Counted from the stretch's first letter, positions 21,578 to 33,142 are shown. The stretch: 64,000 bases of DNA from Corinectria fuckeliana (GCA_019137255.1 WPDH01000124.1:62001-126000), one strand, 5' to 3'. Translations and numbers: made by a program. The notes: generated from the letters alone by a model not told the origin.

Positions 21578-23404
21578 ATGGGCTTCAGTACTCATGCTTC
21601 GGGGACCAACGACCCCCCCGAAGTGCGGAATTGGCGTGTACACCTGATCGCCATGGTTGCAAGCATGTCTGCTCTCGCCAGTAAGTGGTCCAACTAACAA
21701 CAAACAACGGCTTGTACGCGTACTGAACTGGTGTCCCTTTCACAGTGGGCTATGACACAGCCGTCATTGGAGGCACCATGGCCTTGGACTCGTTCATCCG
21801 CGACTTTGGTCTTGATGCCGGGGACCAAGTATCTCGAAATACCGTCCAGGGTAACATCGTTTCAACCTTTCAGGTACCAAGCACAGCGCCAGACCATGAT
21901 TCTCAACGCGCTAACTCACCATAGGCCGGCTGCTTCTTCGGCGCTCTCCTAACATTCCCAGTTGCCGAGAAATGGGGCCGTAAAAAGACGGTGATTGGGG
22001 CGGCCTTGGTCTTTCTCATCGGCGGCACACTGATGACAGCGGCAAATGGCAACATGAACATGGTCATCGGTGGCAGAGCCGTAGCTGGCCTAGGAATAGG
22101 AGCATCTTCCCTGACAGTTCCGGTTTACATCGCGGAGACCGCCCCGCCGTCTATCCGAGGGCGCTTGGTCGGTGTTTTCGAGATCGCCTCGCAGGGAGGC
22201 GGCATGCTGGGCTTCTGGATCAACTACGCGACTGATCGAACCATCGACGTCAACTCGAGGACGCAGTGGATTGTGCCTCTCGCGATACAGCTCATCCCAG
22301 GGCTCGGGCTGTGCATCGGGATGATGTGGTGCCCCGAATCTCCGCGATGGCTAGCCCGCGGCGACAACTTCGAAGGCGCGGAAAAGATCCTGACCAAGAT
22401 CCGAGGGCTTCCCGCCGAGCACGAATACATCCGCCGCGAAATGGGCGAGATCCGAGCTCAGGTCGAAGAGAGGAGCACGAACAGGATGGGCAGGAAGCAA
22501 CAGTTCAAGAAGCTGTTCCAGAAAGGAGTTCGGAACCGCATGGGAATTGGTCTGGCTCTCATGTTCCTGCAGAGCTTCACCGGCGTCAACATCATCACGT
22601 ACTACTCCCCGCGCATCTTCGAGAGTCTCGGCGTCTCGGGCACCTCGCTGCGGCTCTTCTCGACGGGCCTTTACGGGATCGCTAAGACGTTGGGCATGTT
22701 CCTGTTCACGTTCTGGGTGGTCGAGAAGGTTGGACGCCGCAAGGGGCTGATCTGGGGCGCCGCGCTCGGCTGCATCCCGATGTGGTACATCGGGGGCTAC
22801 GTGATGGAAGCCGACCCGGCCGGAGCCGCAGCTGCGGGCGTCGTCCGCCGCGACGGCTGGGGATATCTCGCTATTGTGTGCGTGTACGTCAACGCCGCCG
22901 TCATCTGCGCGACCTGGCAGGGAATCACGTGGACGTACGCGTCGGAGATGTTCCCCCTCGACATCCGGATGCTCTGCGTGGCGCTGACGACGGCGGATAC
23001 GTGGCTCGGGTCCTTCATCATTGCGCGGTCGACACCGTACATGATATCCGACCTCGGCTACGGGGCCTACTTCTTCTTCGCGACCGTCCTTGTGTGCATG
23101 GGAATCTGGGCCGTGTTCTTTGTGCCGGAAACGAAAGGTCAGTCAGTCGATGCGTAGACTATCCCAAGCAAGCGCTTTAGCAGCGTGGCGGACTTTCAGT
23201 CTTCCCGTTCTGTTTCTTCCGGTGGTCTTTGTCGCGCGCTTACTGACGGGCCTGATAGGTGTGACTCTCGAGGAAATGGACGCTCTTTTCGCGAGGCCTG
23301 TATACAAGACGGTTTGGGCGCAGATACGACGGAAGGGGGCGCTTCCGGCTGAGCGCTCCGAGTCTCCCGTGGACAAAACCGTGGCCCTTGAAAAGGAATG
23401 TTAG
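21578..23404 (+). CDS. MFS sugar transporter, quinate-permease-like
   Basis: Four exons (21578-21680, 21746-21873, 21925-23137, 23259-23404) give 529 aa. The order is a short cytosolic start, TM1 at VHLIAMVASMSALAMGYD, the family signature GRKK after TM2-3, GRAVAGLGIGASSLTVPVYIAE, PESPRWLARGD before the central loop, QQFTG-like SFTGVNIITYYSPRIF, VEKVGRRKG, and the end signature VPETKG followed by TLEEMDALF. About 12 membrane spans are expected. The TPYMISDLGYGAYFFFA segment is typical of quinate/sugar permeases of the QutD/Hxt-like group, so quinate or a hexose are the leading substrates; this is inference. The final exon supplies the amphipathic cytosolic tail. No catabolic quinate genes are in the window. 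Confidence 0.85.
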
Positions 23405-25356
23405 TTCCGATGCAGTCAGCAATTTATGGTTAATTATTTGGGGATGGGGCGCTGCGAGTCCCTTGCCTCACTGCGTTTGTTGGGATCCACCGCCAGCTTT
23501 CATAGACTACGTTCAACCACCATCTGTCCCGTAGGCATCTGGTGTCCAACGTATCTTAATCAAGCCCTGGCTGTACATACTTGGATGCAAACCTTATCAA
23601 ACCCAGCGTCTGTGCGGTTGCGACTGCGTCCTTGCAACCAACAGGCATGTGATAAAGCCTGAAGATGCCGGAGATGCCAAGGATACATCATGGGACCCCT
23701 GTGGTCTGACAGAGGCTGGATGCCAAGCTTCACCTTCCTTCTTGGACGACGGGCGTATTGACTGCCAAGCCGCGGAGGTGCATCGCCACGATTGCAGTAG
23801 AAAACGGGGGAGATAACTAGTCTGGCGGCTTCGAGTCCTGTTGAGGCTTCCTTTCTATTCTATATCTGAATCCACCTAACCCACTCGCTTTTAGGATACG
23901 GTCTGTGTATGAACAGCCGGCTGGGTCGATGATCATCCATGAAGCATCCATCATCCGTGCCATAAAGATGGAGACAGAGACAGAGCTTCCGGAGAGGCCT
24001 CGCTGTTGACACTGCCAGCATCTCGGCCCACCTCTGCTGGGAGCTGATCCACCCTTCTATCCGGATAGCCCTATGACCAATGCTTGTTTTGATCGACACG
24101 TCTGTGCTGTTCTTGCGTGTGGCATCTTCAGTGGTATTCAACGAGCTGAACGCTGTCTCAATCTAATTGAGGGGTATAGAGGCGTAACTGCTGGTGCTTC
24201 CGAGTCGCCTCTTCATTCCAAGTGGCCAACTATTAGCACCATTGAGGCATCACCGAAGCATCATTATTCCTTCCTTCCCGTGCCAGAAACCCATAGCATG
24301 AGACCCTAGTCGTGATAATAGTGCCAGAAGGCTCGGCGACGTTCTAGAAAAGCGCAGTTCGTGAATGCTACGCACACCATGGCCAGCCAGATCCGAGACC
24401 AATGGTTGCAACCGACGTTCCCTCCCCCCATAGTGGCAGCTTAAATCAACGAAAAACTCGTCGTGAAGGCTTCGGCGAAGGCTTCCGCGCGTCGGCCTAG
24501 AGACACCTGTCACCCCAGTGCCACCAGCCTTGCCACTCGACCTGCCGCCAAGCAAAGTACTTCCTAGCTTGCGATAACCATTAAATTAAGGTTGTGACTG
24601 GCAACCGTTCGGATTGGCTTACGGCCAGTGCCACCTAATAAGGACAAGACGCTAAAGAGGGCTCATCCATCGCGCCAAGTTTCTGCCCACAACCACTGTG
24701 CAGAGTTGAGAGACAACCCGCGTCTGCCAAGAAGCCAGCACCGCGACGATCGATTCTCTCACTCTTGGGACCTTCCTTTTCTAGCGGGCACGCCGTCTGC
24801 TGCCCCAGGACAAAGGCCTACGGATTGGGTCACGCGGCCAAGCGAGATAAGGAGCGATCCTACCTTGGTACATAGTAGAGTCTGAATGCCAAGGTGCGGG
24901 GATCCCGACGGCTCTTGGCAAACGACGATACCTCGTCCTCGCTATGAATTGGGGAGAACACAAGTACATGTACTCTAATACCTAGATACTGTGCCATTGG
25001 AGATGCCAAGTGTCGGGGAGCGACTAATTAGAGAAAGGCATCCTGACCCGGCGATATCGCAGGAGACTACAGTGCTTCCCGGGGTTTCTCACGGCCTCTC
25101 ATCTTCTCCCATTCACTCCCCCTTCACCCAACCTTGGCTGAATCTCATCTCTCTGGTTGGTTTGTTGGTCGGCCGCCTCGTTCATCGCCTTCTTGGCGCA
25201 TAGAGTGCCACTACCAACGAAGACCACAGTCCCCAAGACTGTCCTGTACTGTAACACTTGCCCATTCGCGTTCTGGCGTTGTCCTGGACCATCTCCTGCC
25301 TGTTCTGCCCTCGCGCACAAAGGCAGTGCTACGTAGCGCATGGTGCATCCTTTCTC

Positions 25357-25362
25357 TGATAA
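25357..25362 (+). promoter_or_regulatory. possible GATA-factor (AreA-type) site
   Basis: TGATAA, matching HGATAR, lies about 200 bp upstream of the amino-acid permease start. A second HGATAR match on the minus strand (AGATAA) lies at 25526-25531. Paired GATA sites are expected in nitrogen-regulated permease promoters, but six-base matches are common by chance. Confidence 0.3.
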
Positions 25363-25525
25363 AACGACCTCCCCGCGCTCCCCTCTTGACATTGGGATCA
25401 TCGCTTCCCTTCTGTGACAGGTCTGTGACAGGTCTGTGATCGAGACCCCTGATTCTTGCGACTTCTCGCCGTGCCTCAGACAGCTTTCTGGGTCTCTTTT
25501 ATTTTTCCCTGTATAATCATTCACC

Positions 25526-25531
25526 TTATCT
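25526..25531 (-). promoter_or_regulatory. possible GATA-factor (AreA-type) site
   Basis: AGATAA on the minus strand, 32 bp before the permease ATG. It is the second of two HGATAR matches upstream of this gene. Function is inferred only from context. Confidence 0.25.
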
Positions 25532-25562
25532 CTAACATAGCCTCGTGCAAGACTGCGCCGAA

Positions 25563-27527
25563 ATGTCCAAGGACGCTGCTCTAGATGTGGCCCCCGCCAC
25601 GCCGCCCTCGCTCTCTCAAGACCCCGAGAAGTCAGGCGAAGACGCCAACTACATTCCCGATGACCGCCGCGAGAAGGACTTCATGACCCGCAACGGTCTT
25701 AACTTGCGCTCATTCACACGACGTAAGTAGCAGCCTCTCTTTGCTGCGTTCGATGGGCCTCCGCATCCATCGCTCACATCCTCACAGGCGACTATGGAAC
25801 CGGCGAAGTCGAGCTCGACCGCTCCATGAAGCAGCGCCATCTACACATGATTGCCATTGGCGGCTCCATCGGTGCTGGTTTCTTCGTCGGATCTGGCGGT
25901 GCCCTCACCAAGGGAGGCCCCGGGTCCGTCTTGATTTGTTTCTTGATTGCTGGCATCATGATCTTCAACGTCGTCCACGCCCTTGGCGAACTGGCCGTTA
26001 TGTACCCGGTTTCTGGCGGCTTCTACACGTATTCGACCCGCTTCATCGATCCATCTTGGGGCTTTGCCATGGGTTGGAACTATGTGCGCCAGCCTTCGCC
26101 CTCGTGTCTGTGGAGGAGCTTCGCTAACACACTGTCGCAGGTCTTCCAATGGCTTATCGTCTTGCCGCTCGAGCTAACGGTCTGCTCATTCACCGTGCAA
26201 TACTGGAACCCGAACATCAGCGAAGCAGTCTGGATCACCGTCTTCTGGATCTTCATCATCATCATCAACGTCTTCGGTACTCTGGGTTTCGCCGAGGAGG
26301 AGTTCTGGAGCTCATGCTTCAAACTGGTTGCCATCGTCATCTTCATGATCGTTGCCGTGGTCCTCATCTGCGGCGGCGGCCCCTCGGGTTACCAGTACGA
26401 CGAATACTGGGGCGACAGGCTGTGGAGCGACCCCGGTGCCTTCCAGAATGGCTTCCGCGGCTTCTGCTCCGTCTTCGTCACCGCCGCCTTCTCGTTTTCC
26501 GGCACTGAGCTGGTCGGCCTGGCCGCTGCCGAGTCGAAGAACCCGGCCAAGGCGCTCCCCGGTGCGATCAAGCAGGTCTTCTGGCGTATCACTGTGTGAG
26601 TACCTATTCCTGGGTCAATTAACTGCTCGCAGCCAAATACTAACACTGCGCAGTTTCTACATCCTCGGCCTCACCTTTGTCGGCCTGCTCGTCGACTCTA
26701 CTGATAGCCGTCTTCTGAACGCCGCCAACCCCTACGCCGAAGGCACCTCGCCCTTCGTCTTGGCTGTCAAGGACGCCGGCCTGTTTGGCTTTGACCATTT
26801 CATGAACCTCGTCATCTGTGTCTCCGTCGTCTCTATTGGTGTTTCTTGCGTCTACGGCGGCTCGCGTACCCTCACCGCCCTCGGCCAGCAGGGATACGCA
26901 CCAAGCATCTTCACCTACATCGACAAGTCCGGGCGTCCCCTCGCATCCGTCGTCTTCCTTCTCTCGTTCGGACCCATCGCGTACATCGTTCTGGCGTCAT
27001 CGGGCAGTGTTGTCTTCGACTGGCTCCTTGCCCTTTCTGCTCTCGCCAGTCTGTTCACCTGGGCTTCCATTTGCGGTGTACGTTGCACCATTACCCTACC
27101 CAACCTCAAGCTGCTGCTTCTGACAATTTGTTTCTAGTGCCACATTCGTTTCCGAAGTGCCTGGGCCTACCACGGCCGCTCGTTGGATCAAATCCCCTTC
27201 AAGGCCGTTGGCGGCGTGTACGGCTCCTGGATGGGCCTTTTCCTCTGCTTCATCATCCTGCTCGCCCAGATCTTCGTTGCCATTGCCCCGTACGACAAGA
27301 GCGGAGTCGGCGACGCCGAGAACTTCTTTAAGCAGTGCCTGGCCCTGCCTGTGGTGCTCCTGTTCTGGGCCTGCGGCTACTTCTGGAAGCGCTCCGGCTG
27401 GCTCAAGCTCGACCAGATTGACCTCGACACTGGTCTGCGTGAGCATAACTGGGAGGAGATCAACGTGTACCGCGTCAAGGTTGCATCTTGGCCTGCGTGG
27501 CGCCGCTTCCTCCACAAGATTATGTAG
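25563..27527 (+). CDS. amino-acid permease, AAT family
   Basis: Five exons (25563-25722, 25788-26083, 26141-26595, 26654-27077, 27138-27527) give 574 aa. After a Pro/Ser-rich cytosolic start come MKQRHLHMIAIGGSIGAGFFVGSGGAL, the hallmark first span of AAT (APC superfamily) transporters, then GGFYTYSTRFIDPSWGFAMGWNY, FSFSGTELVGLAAAESKNPAKALP, and SRTLTALGQQGYAP, all conserved landmarks. Twelve spans are expected. The tail ending WPAWRRFLHKIM is cytosolic. It likely imports amino acids at the plasma membrane by proton symport; specificity (general versus selective) cannot be told. Intron 2 is 57 bp, a multiple of three, and has no stop codon, so its retention would only insert 19 residues. Confidence 0.9.
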
Positions 27528-27529
27528 GG

Positions 27530-28085
27530 TGGCAAGATCAGGTCGCTCTCAGACTTGCTTTGACTTAGACAGCCACTTTGCATACCTAGTATAATTCGAT
27601 TTTCTCGACACTGACGACGGAAAGCCAAGTCAGTCGGCCATTCAGTTTATTCAACCCCTTGAACTCAAAGCCCAAGGTTGGCACTTCTCCATCTTTCCGC
27701 CCCTGTGAAGTAGTAGTGCGTCCACATGTTGAGGCTGATTTGCATTCTCAACACATATTCTTCTTGCGTAAAATCTTCATGCACAACCAAGGATAGTGGG
27801 TTAATATGTCAAACTCCACCTTTCAATAATGACAAAGTGGGATGTCCGATTCATTTGCTATAATTCGCGCCATTGTTGGGAATCGACTGGTGGGATGTGG
27901 CATGTTTCCGAGTGGGATGGCAGCGAGATACTGACTAATCTAGACCTGACCAGACCTTCGGAAAACTTGAAGCAATCATGTTTTCAGTCCTGTTTTATCC
28001 TTTCGAATTCCTGTCTAAACAGCTTTACAGACTGGTCTGATTTCCTCTAGCTTTCTTGCCCCATTTCGGGACCATCTAGTCTACC
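27530..28085. other. intergenic, promoter of macro-sirtuin gene
   Basis: No gene supported. The interval separates the permease 3' end from the start of the macro-sirtuin gene. Confidence 0.5.
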
Positions 28086-28090
28086 TCGCC

Positions 28091-29866
28091 ATGCTCGACG
28101 ACACTTTGAGATATCTTCTCAAAGAAGCTGCCCAGTCTCATCATGGCCGGTCCTGGCGTGATCAAATCCAGCACTATGAAGAACACCTGGACCATTTCGA
28201 GACGTCCACCAAATTAAAAATCCTTCAAGAACTCCTTTGCGTCCGGCCGCCAACACCTCCGTTACCAGAGCACGTCTTGCAACAACTCGACGCCATTCTG
28301 CATCTCCGGGGATCACATCAACTGCTGACAAAGGCTGCATCGTTGGCGCCATTGGCCATATCAAGACGCGATGGCTCTTCTGATGTCAGAGTCATTCTTT
28401 GGAAAGGCGATATCACAACTTTGACCGACGTCACCGCAATAACCAATGCTGCCAATGAGAAGATGCTAGGATGTTTCCAGCCGACTCATCGGTGCATCGA
28501 CAACATCATCCATAGATCTGCAGGACCTCGATTGCGAGCGGAGTGCTCCGAGCTGATGCAATCAAGAGACGGAGATGTCGAGCCGGGAGAGTCACTTGTT
28601 TCTCATGGTCACAACCTGCCAAGCCCCTTTGTCATCCACACCGTCGGGCCACAGCTACTCAACGGCGTGCCCCCAACAGAAGAAGAAAAGGGACAGCTTT
28701 CTCGGTGTTACCAGTCCATACTGGACACTCTGGAGTCCTTGCCAGGCGGCGAAGATGGGAGAAAATCAGTTGCTCTTTGCTGCATTTCGACTGGTCTGTT
28801 TGCTTTTCCAGCCCAACAGGCCGCTCAAATCGCGATCGAAACAGTGTTCTCGTGGCTCCAACAGCATCCTAAGACGACCATTACAGACATAATCTACAAC
28901 ACCTTCACGGACGCCGATACTGAGATTTATCAACAAGCCCTCAAAACTCCCCCGGATGGATGGACTCCGTGTCTTGATACGCAGTTGACTACCTTGTATC
29001 AAGCCGACTCCACTAGACAGGCCCGCCAATGGCTTGACACTGCAGAGGCTGTTCTTGTCTGCGCCGGTGCTGGGTTATCGGCCACTGAAGGATTAGACTA
29101 CACATCAACAGCGCTCTTCAAAAAGCATTTCCCGGGGTTTCTAAAGTACGGGTTGAGTACGCTTTACAGTGTTTTTGGATTCAGCGGCTGGCCCTCAGAG
29201 CAAGATCGATGGGGCTACTACTTTACGCACCTCAACATGGTCAAGACGTGGCCTGTTTCACCCACCTACCAGAAACTCATCTCCAAGCTTGCCGAGTTTG
29301 GACCAAACGCTCATGTTCGGACGTCAAATGCAGACGGGCTCTTCCTGGCTAATGGCTGGCCTGCTGAACAGCTGTCGACTCCCCAGGGATCATATGCGGT
29401 CTTCCAATGTCTGAAGAACTGCCGTCCTGACGCAATCGTGCAGTCATGGCCTCTAGTCTCGGACGCCCTCTCATCTTTGGACCCCACAACTCAGACACTC
29501 TCCGATCCTGCAAAGGTTCCGTGGTGTCGCTTCTGCGGAAGCAAGATGACGATATGCGTACGAGGGGGATCATGGTTCAACGAGGAACCTTTCCAGGAAG
29601 CCGAAAATAGGTGGGAAGAATGGATGAGCAGAGCACTCCGAGAAGGGAAACGGATCGTCATTTTGGAGCTCGGTGTGGGTATGAATACGCCAGGCGTGCT
29701 CAGGTGGCCAAACGAAGATTTCGTTTCGGAAGGGAACGGAAAGGTTAAGCTCGTTCGTGCCGGTCTGGGACAAGAGGTGGCCGTTCCCTTCAATCTGGAG
29801 GAGTCTGGGCTTGCTACTACTATAGAAGGAGATTTAAAAACAGCTGTGAGCGAACTTCTAGGGTAG
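28091..29866 (+). CDS. fused zinc-type macrodomain and class M sirtuin (SirTM)
   Basis: Single exon, 591 aa. Residues 1-95 are a helical N-terminal region. Residues about 98-285 form a macrodomain: WKGDIT, ITNAANEKMLG, then C128, H133 and C135 in GCFQPTHRCIDNIIH, the pattern of zinc-dependent macrodomains that remove ADP-ribose from proteins, and later CCISTGLFAFP. Residues about 300-590 form a sirtuin: GAGLSATEGLDY (NAD pocket), TSNAD (N413, D415), then Q432-G433 in place of the usual HG, and zinc cysteines C440/C444 and C479/C482. Loss of the catalytic His with Gln in its place is the hallmark of macrodomain-linked class M sirtuins, which in bacteria ADP-ribosylate a lipoylated GcvH-like carrier. 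In bacteria writer and eraser are separate genes in an operon; here they are one protein. No GcvH-like or lipoate ligase gene is in the window, so the fungal target is unknown. Confidence 0.9.
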   Translation: MLDDTLRYLLKEAAQSHHGRSWRDQIQHYEEHLDHFETSTKLKILQELLCVRPPTPPLPEHVLQQLDAILHLRGSHQLLTKAASLAPLAISRRDGSSDVRVILWKGDITTLTDVTAITNAANEKMLGCFQPTHRCIDNIIHRSAGPRLRAECSELMQSRDGDVEPGESLVSHGHNLPSPFVIHTVGPQLLNGVPPTEEEKGQLSRCYQSILDTLESLPGGEDGRKSVALCCISTGLFAFPAQQAAQIAIETVFSWLQQHPKTTITDIIYNTFTDADTEIYQQALKTPPDGWTPCLDTQLTTLYQADSTRQARQWLDTAEAVLVCAGAGLSATEGLDYTSTALFKKHFPGFLKYGLSTLYSVFGFSGWPSEQDRWGYYFTHLNMVKTWPVSPTYQKLISKLAEFGPNAHVRTSNADGLFLANGWPAEQLSTPQGSYAVFQCLKNCRPDAIVQSWPLVSDALSSLDPTTQTLSDPAKVPWCRFCGSKMTICVRGGSWFNEEPFQEAENRWEEWMSRALREGKRIVILELGVGMNTPGVLRWPNEDFVSEGNGKVKLVRAGLGQEVAVPFNLEESGLATTIEGDLKTAVSELLG

Positions 29867-29869
29867 CTT

Positions 29870-30830
29870 CAATCATTCAAAGGAGCGAAAATCGGACAAC
29901 GCCAGAGAAGCCAGACTTATTAGGTGACCGTTTTCAAGGGAGAAATGATCTGGCGCAATCAAATCGACGCCTCGGTCTACAATGCACCATCCGGCCCCGG
30001 GGTTGGTTGGTGGTGCGCATTGGTGGCGCTAGAACAAGCGACTTGTTCAGTGGATTGTCAATCACAAAGATACAGTGCCGTTTAAGTGCAGGGCAGAATC
30101 TAGAATCTGAGCGCGTGAAGAGAAAACTGGTGGTTGACAAGACAAGGAGATCTCTTTTAGATAATCCTTCGCGAAGGACCAGGGCAATCCAAGCGACGCA
30201 TCGACTTCTGAGGGTTGCGCAGATTGCATCTCCATAAACGCTTCCGATTTCAGCGTTATTGATGTTTTCCAGCTTCAACTGTTGATGTAGGAAGCCTCAA
30301 TTGGTAGCGAGACAGCTTTACAACCTGCCTGTGGCTCTAATATTCTGACTATCACGGCCTGTTCTGACGTGGTCAATTATTTTGACGACGTGGACAGACT
30401 TAATTCGTGGCCTGCAGAGCTTAGCTTGTGATTCGCTGGTATTTCGTTCGCGAAATCAAGGAGAAAGAGGTTTTGACTTTCCCAGAGCAACACGTGAGTT
30501 ATCAGTTCCTCCGAGTCACAGCTGGATGGGATTCCGCCGTCTATGCCTAGTTTGCGTTCGTATTCATTGAGGCGCAGCAAAAGAAAGCCTTGCCCTCCCG
30601 TGATTCCCGGCTCATGGCACTTGGCGATCCACCAGGCGCCTGCGCTTATGTAGTACAGAGAGGCACACGAATATCTCGCTGGTCGCTAAGCCACTCCGGG
30701 CTAGTGGTCTGACCAATTTACCTACAGTGCATATTGCATATACAAAGAATCACAAAAGCCGCAAGTGCAAGCTTACCTATTTGCGCTCTCGATACGGAGC
30801 CAGCAGGAGTCTCACAGTCGCGGCCCCAGC
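29870..30830. other. intergenic, no gene supported
   Basis: Between the macro-sirtuin gene and the papain-fold gene. No open frame with recognisable content on either strand. Confidence 0.5.
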
Positions 30831-30835
30831 GAGCC

Positions 30836-31817
30836 ATGGCATTTGATACCCTGTCCAAGCTAGCAGCGGCTAGCGGGGCGTCTCGGGCCTATACGACCCT
30901 CTCTAAGAAATGGTAGCAGGATTGCTTACCCGGCCTGTGTTGCTGCTTGTAGACAAATGCTGACGCATCTCCAGGGAGCAGCGGAAAGGCCAGAAGGACC
31001 GTGACGTCAAGACAGCAGACGAGCAGAGGGCCGAAGAGATCCGCCTCCGGAACGAGTTCCTGCAGTTGGTGACGTCGAAGCTCACCGGCGACTCCGTCAC
31101 GGAGATGGCGCCCCTGGTGCACGACGACAACACCGACCACAGGGCTGTCTTCCTCGTGACAATCCCCATTTCCTTTGGAAGGTTCGAGCTGTCGGACAAG
31201 ACGTACACGCTCTTGGCCCGGCATGTCGGCATGAGTCTGGACAGTGTGAGCCACTGGGCAGTCTGCGTCATCGACCGTGGGCTCGAGACTTGCTACTGCT
31301 ACGACCTCATGAGCGATCGCATGGAGCTCACCGCGCTCGGCAAGAACTACTTTCGCGTGGCTGAGATTACGGCTGCATTTGTACAGAGTTGGAGCTCCTG
31401 CTACTACGTCGGCGAGACTACCAAGTCTCATCAAGAGATCCAGGAACTAGGTGTGTCGGCGGGATGAGTCGGGTTTCACCCGCGGTTCTTCAACTAACGA
31501 AGTATCCAGGCCTCGCCCATATGGCGCTCCACCCTCGGTATCGTCTACTATCTAACAACTGCCAGCACTTGGTAGAAACTCTCGTGAAAGAGTTGTGCAA
31601 CGGAAAGGTCATCAGCAAGGCCAAGTTAGAGGAGGAGTTGGCACTTGCTTCACCAAAGATTGCGCGGGATCTCATTGTCGCTCGTTTCAAGTCTAAAATG
31701 GAAGGCAAGGAGGAGCGTGGTGGGAAGGAAGGGAAAGCGGAAAGCGATGGCGATACCATTAAGGAGTTTCTAGACGCTATCAAGAGAGGCTGGAGCGACG
31801 ACTCAGGGGAGAAATAA
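30836..31817 (+). CDS. LRAT/NlpC-like papain-fold protein
   Basis: Three exons (30836-30912, 30975-31450, 31510-31817) give 286 aa. The N-terminus is helical and charged (GQKDRDVKTADEQRAEEIRLR). The core holds VSHWAVCVIDRG, with a likely catalytic His, and SNNCQHLVETLVKEL, with the likely catalytic Cys. The HW...NCxH arrangement is like that of the permuted papain folds (LRAT/H-rev107 NCEHF, NlpC/P60). Between them lie CYCYDLM and SSCYYVGETTKS. LRAT members are acyltransferases or phospholipases; NlpC members are peptidases or amidases. Which applies here is unknown. No signal peptide or membrane span is obvious, and the C-terminus is Lys/Glu-rich and disordered. The ATG at 30836 is inferred from the clean exon 1 to exon 2 junction. 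Confidence 0.6.
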
Positions 31818-31864
31818 GGTCATAAACACGGCATTTATAATAATGAAGCCCACGCTTAGACTTG

Positions 31865-32240
31865 GCATAGGTTGACAGCGAAGAGGTCGTGAATCTCCTT
31901 CTAGGCAAGGTCAAGTGCCGCCTTGTGGTTCGTGCGGCCGGCGTTGACAACCATGCCGTGAATAGCCCCGGATTGTTCGACAATCTTCTCTATGGCGGCA
32001 GTGCTACTTGCCTCCTTGGTAGAGTCGGCCTGGATGGCCATGATCCTACCTGGGTACTTCTTGGCCTCGGCGAACTCTTCTCCGGGCTCGGCCAGATCGA
32101 CTGACTAGACTACCTCGGCGACACCCAGACCGATTCCTCGATTGGCGCCCGTGACTAAGGAAGCCACAAGACTCACTCACGCCAGACAGAGTTCTCGCCC
32201 AAGTAAATCATCAGAGGATGGTTTCATGAGCGGCTTACCC
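31865..32240 (-). pseudogene. SDR fragment with nonsense mutations
   Basis: Read on the minus strand, this is the N-terminal half of a short-chain dehydrogenase: LVTGANRGIGLGVAEVV, a charged region with GRIMAIQADSTKEAS, and VVNAGRTNHKAAL, followed by IHDLFAVNL. Two in-frame TAG codons interrupt it (after AEVV and after AALDLA), and the catalytic half is missing. An ATG-containing stretch at the upstream end (about 32225) may be the old start. Confidence 0.75.
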
Positions 32241-32244
32241 TCGA

Positions 32245-33140
32245 TTGTTGGAACTTGAAAATAAGATGTGGTGTCACCATCGCGCCTTAGTCTAGACTAC
32301 AGAAGTAGCCTACGAAGGACTCCCTAAGTAGCAATTAACTAATGCGGGGTAGTACAGAAAGGACCCCAGATTATGGATAAGGGGCCAACAACGATAAGTA
32401 TTGAGTGGTCGACTTATGCGGCCCCAAAATCCTTGATTCTCGCTTCCTTTCAACCATCGTCGTCAACCTAATTATCTCAACGCCCCCATGCCCTTTCGGT
32501 GATTCTTGCTGTCTGTCTTGACATGCTGCACTAGGCGGATAAAACAGCAATAGCTGGCCGCCTGACTTGCCGACGTTGTCATGTCAGGTCATTGCAGCGG
32601 TGTTCTGCCCGTGTCGCGGTGTGCCTCGTCGCGAGGAAGCCAATGACGGCCGTCGCATAATCTCACCCCACGTTGCATCAACAAAACTCTCGGTGTAGGA
32701 GCCGCGGCTTCAAGGCTGCTTCGTATGCTCAATTGAGCTGAGCATGAAAATCTGGCCATCCACAACCAGCTTACGTTAGAGCCCAAGTAGTGCAGCAAGT
32801 CAGATTCAGCTTCTGCGTCAGCGGTTGATACCCGACGCCCTTTATATGCATGGTGAATGGAATCAATTCATCTCGACCCCGCCAAATGGCAGGGCTAGTC
32901 AGCAGAGAGCGGGGTCATAAATGCACCTCCGGCTTAACAGAGCATTGAAGAATGGAGAAGTCGAGGCGTGGTAAGACACTGTTCACGGGGCGTTTATGAC
33001 ATAATTAGCCACCGTTGCTTTGTAATGAGTGATGGAGCGGGGTGGTGGCTGCAGAATACAAAAGGCATTGATCGCTCGCTCGCTCGCAGCTCTTTGGATT
33101 TAGACCTGTGATACCTACAGATCAATTTATGCATCATCCA
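32245..33140. other. intergenic, no gene seen
   Basis: Upstream of the glutathione S-transferase gene. No supported open frame. The tetramer 'gctc' repeats in tandem near 33072-33085 ('gatcgctcgctcgctcgcagctc'). Confidence 0.45.
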
Positions 33141-33142
33141 AA

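Larger units (their letters stand above)
23410..25555. other. 2.1-kb intergenic region with permease promoter
   Basis: No supported gene. The right-hand end is the upstream region of the amino-acid permease and includes an 11-bp tandem repeat ('tctgtgacagg' with two full copies and part of a third, about 25417-25440) and two GATA-type sites (listed separately). Confidence 0.5.
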
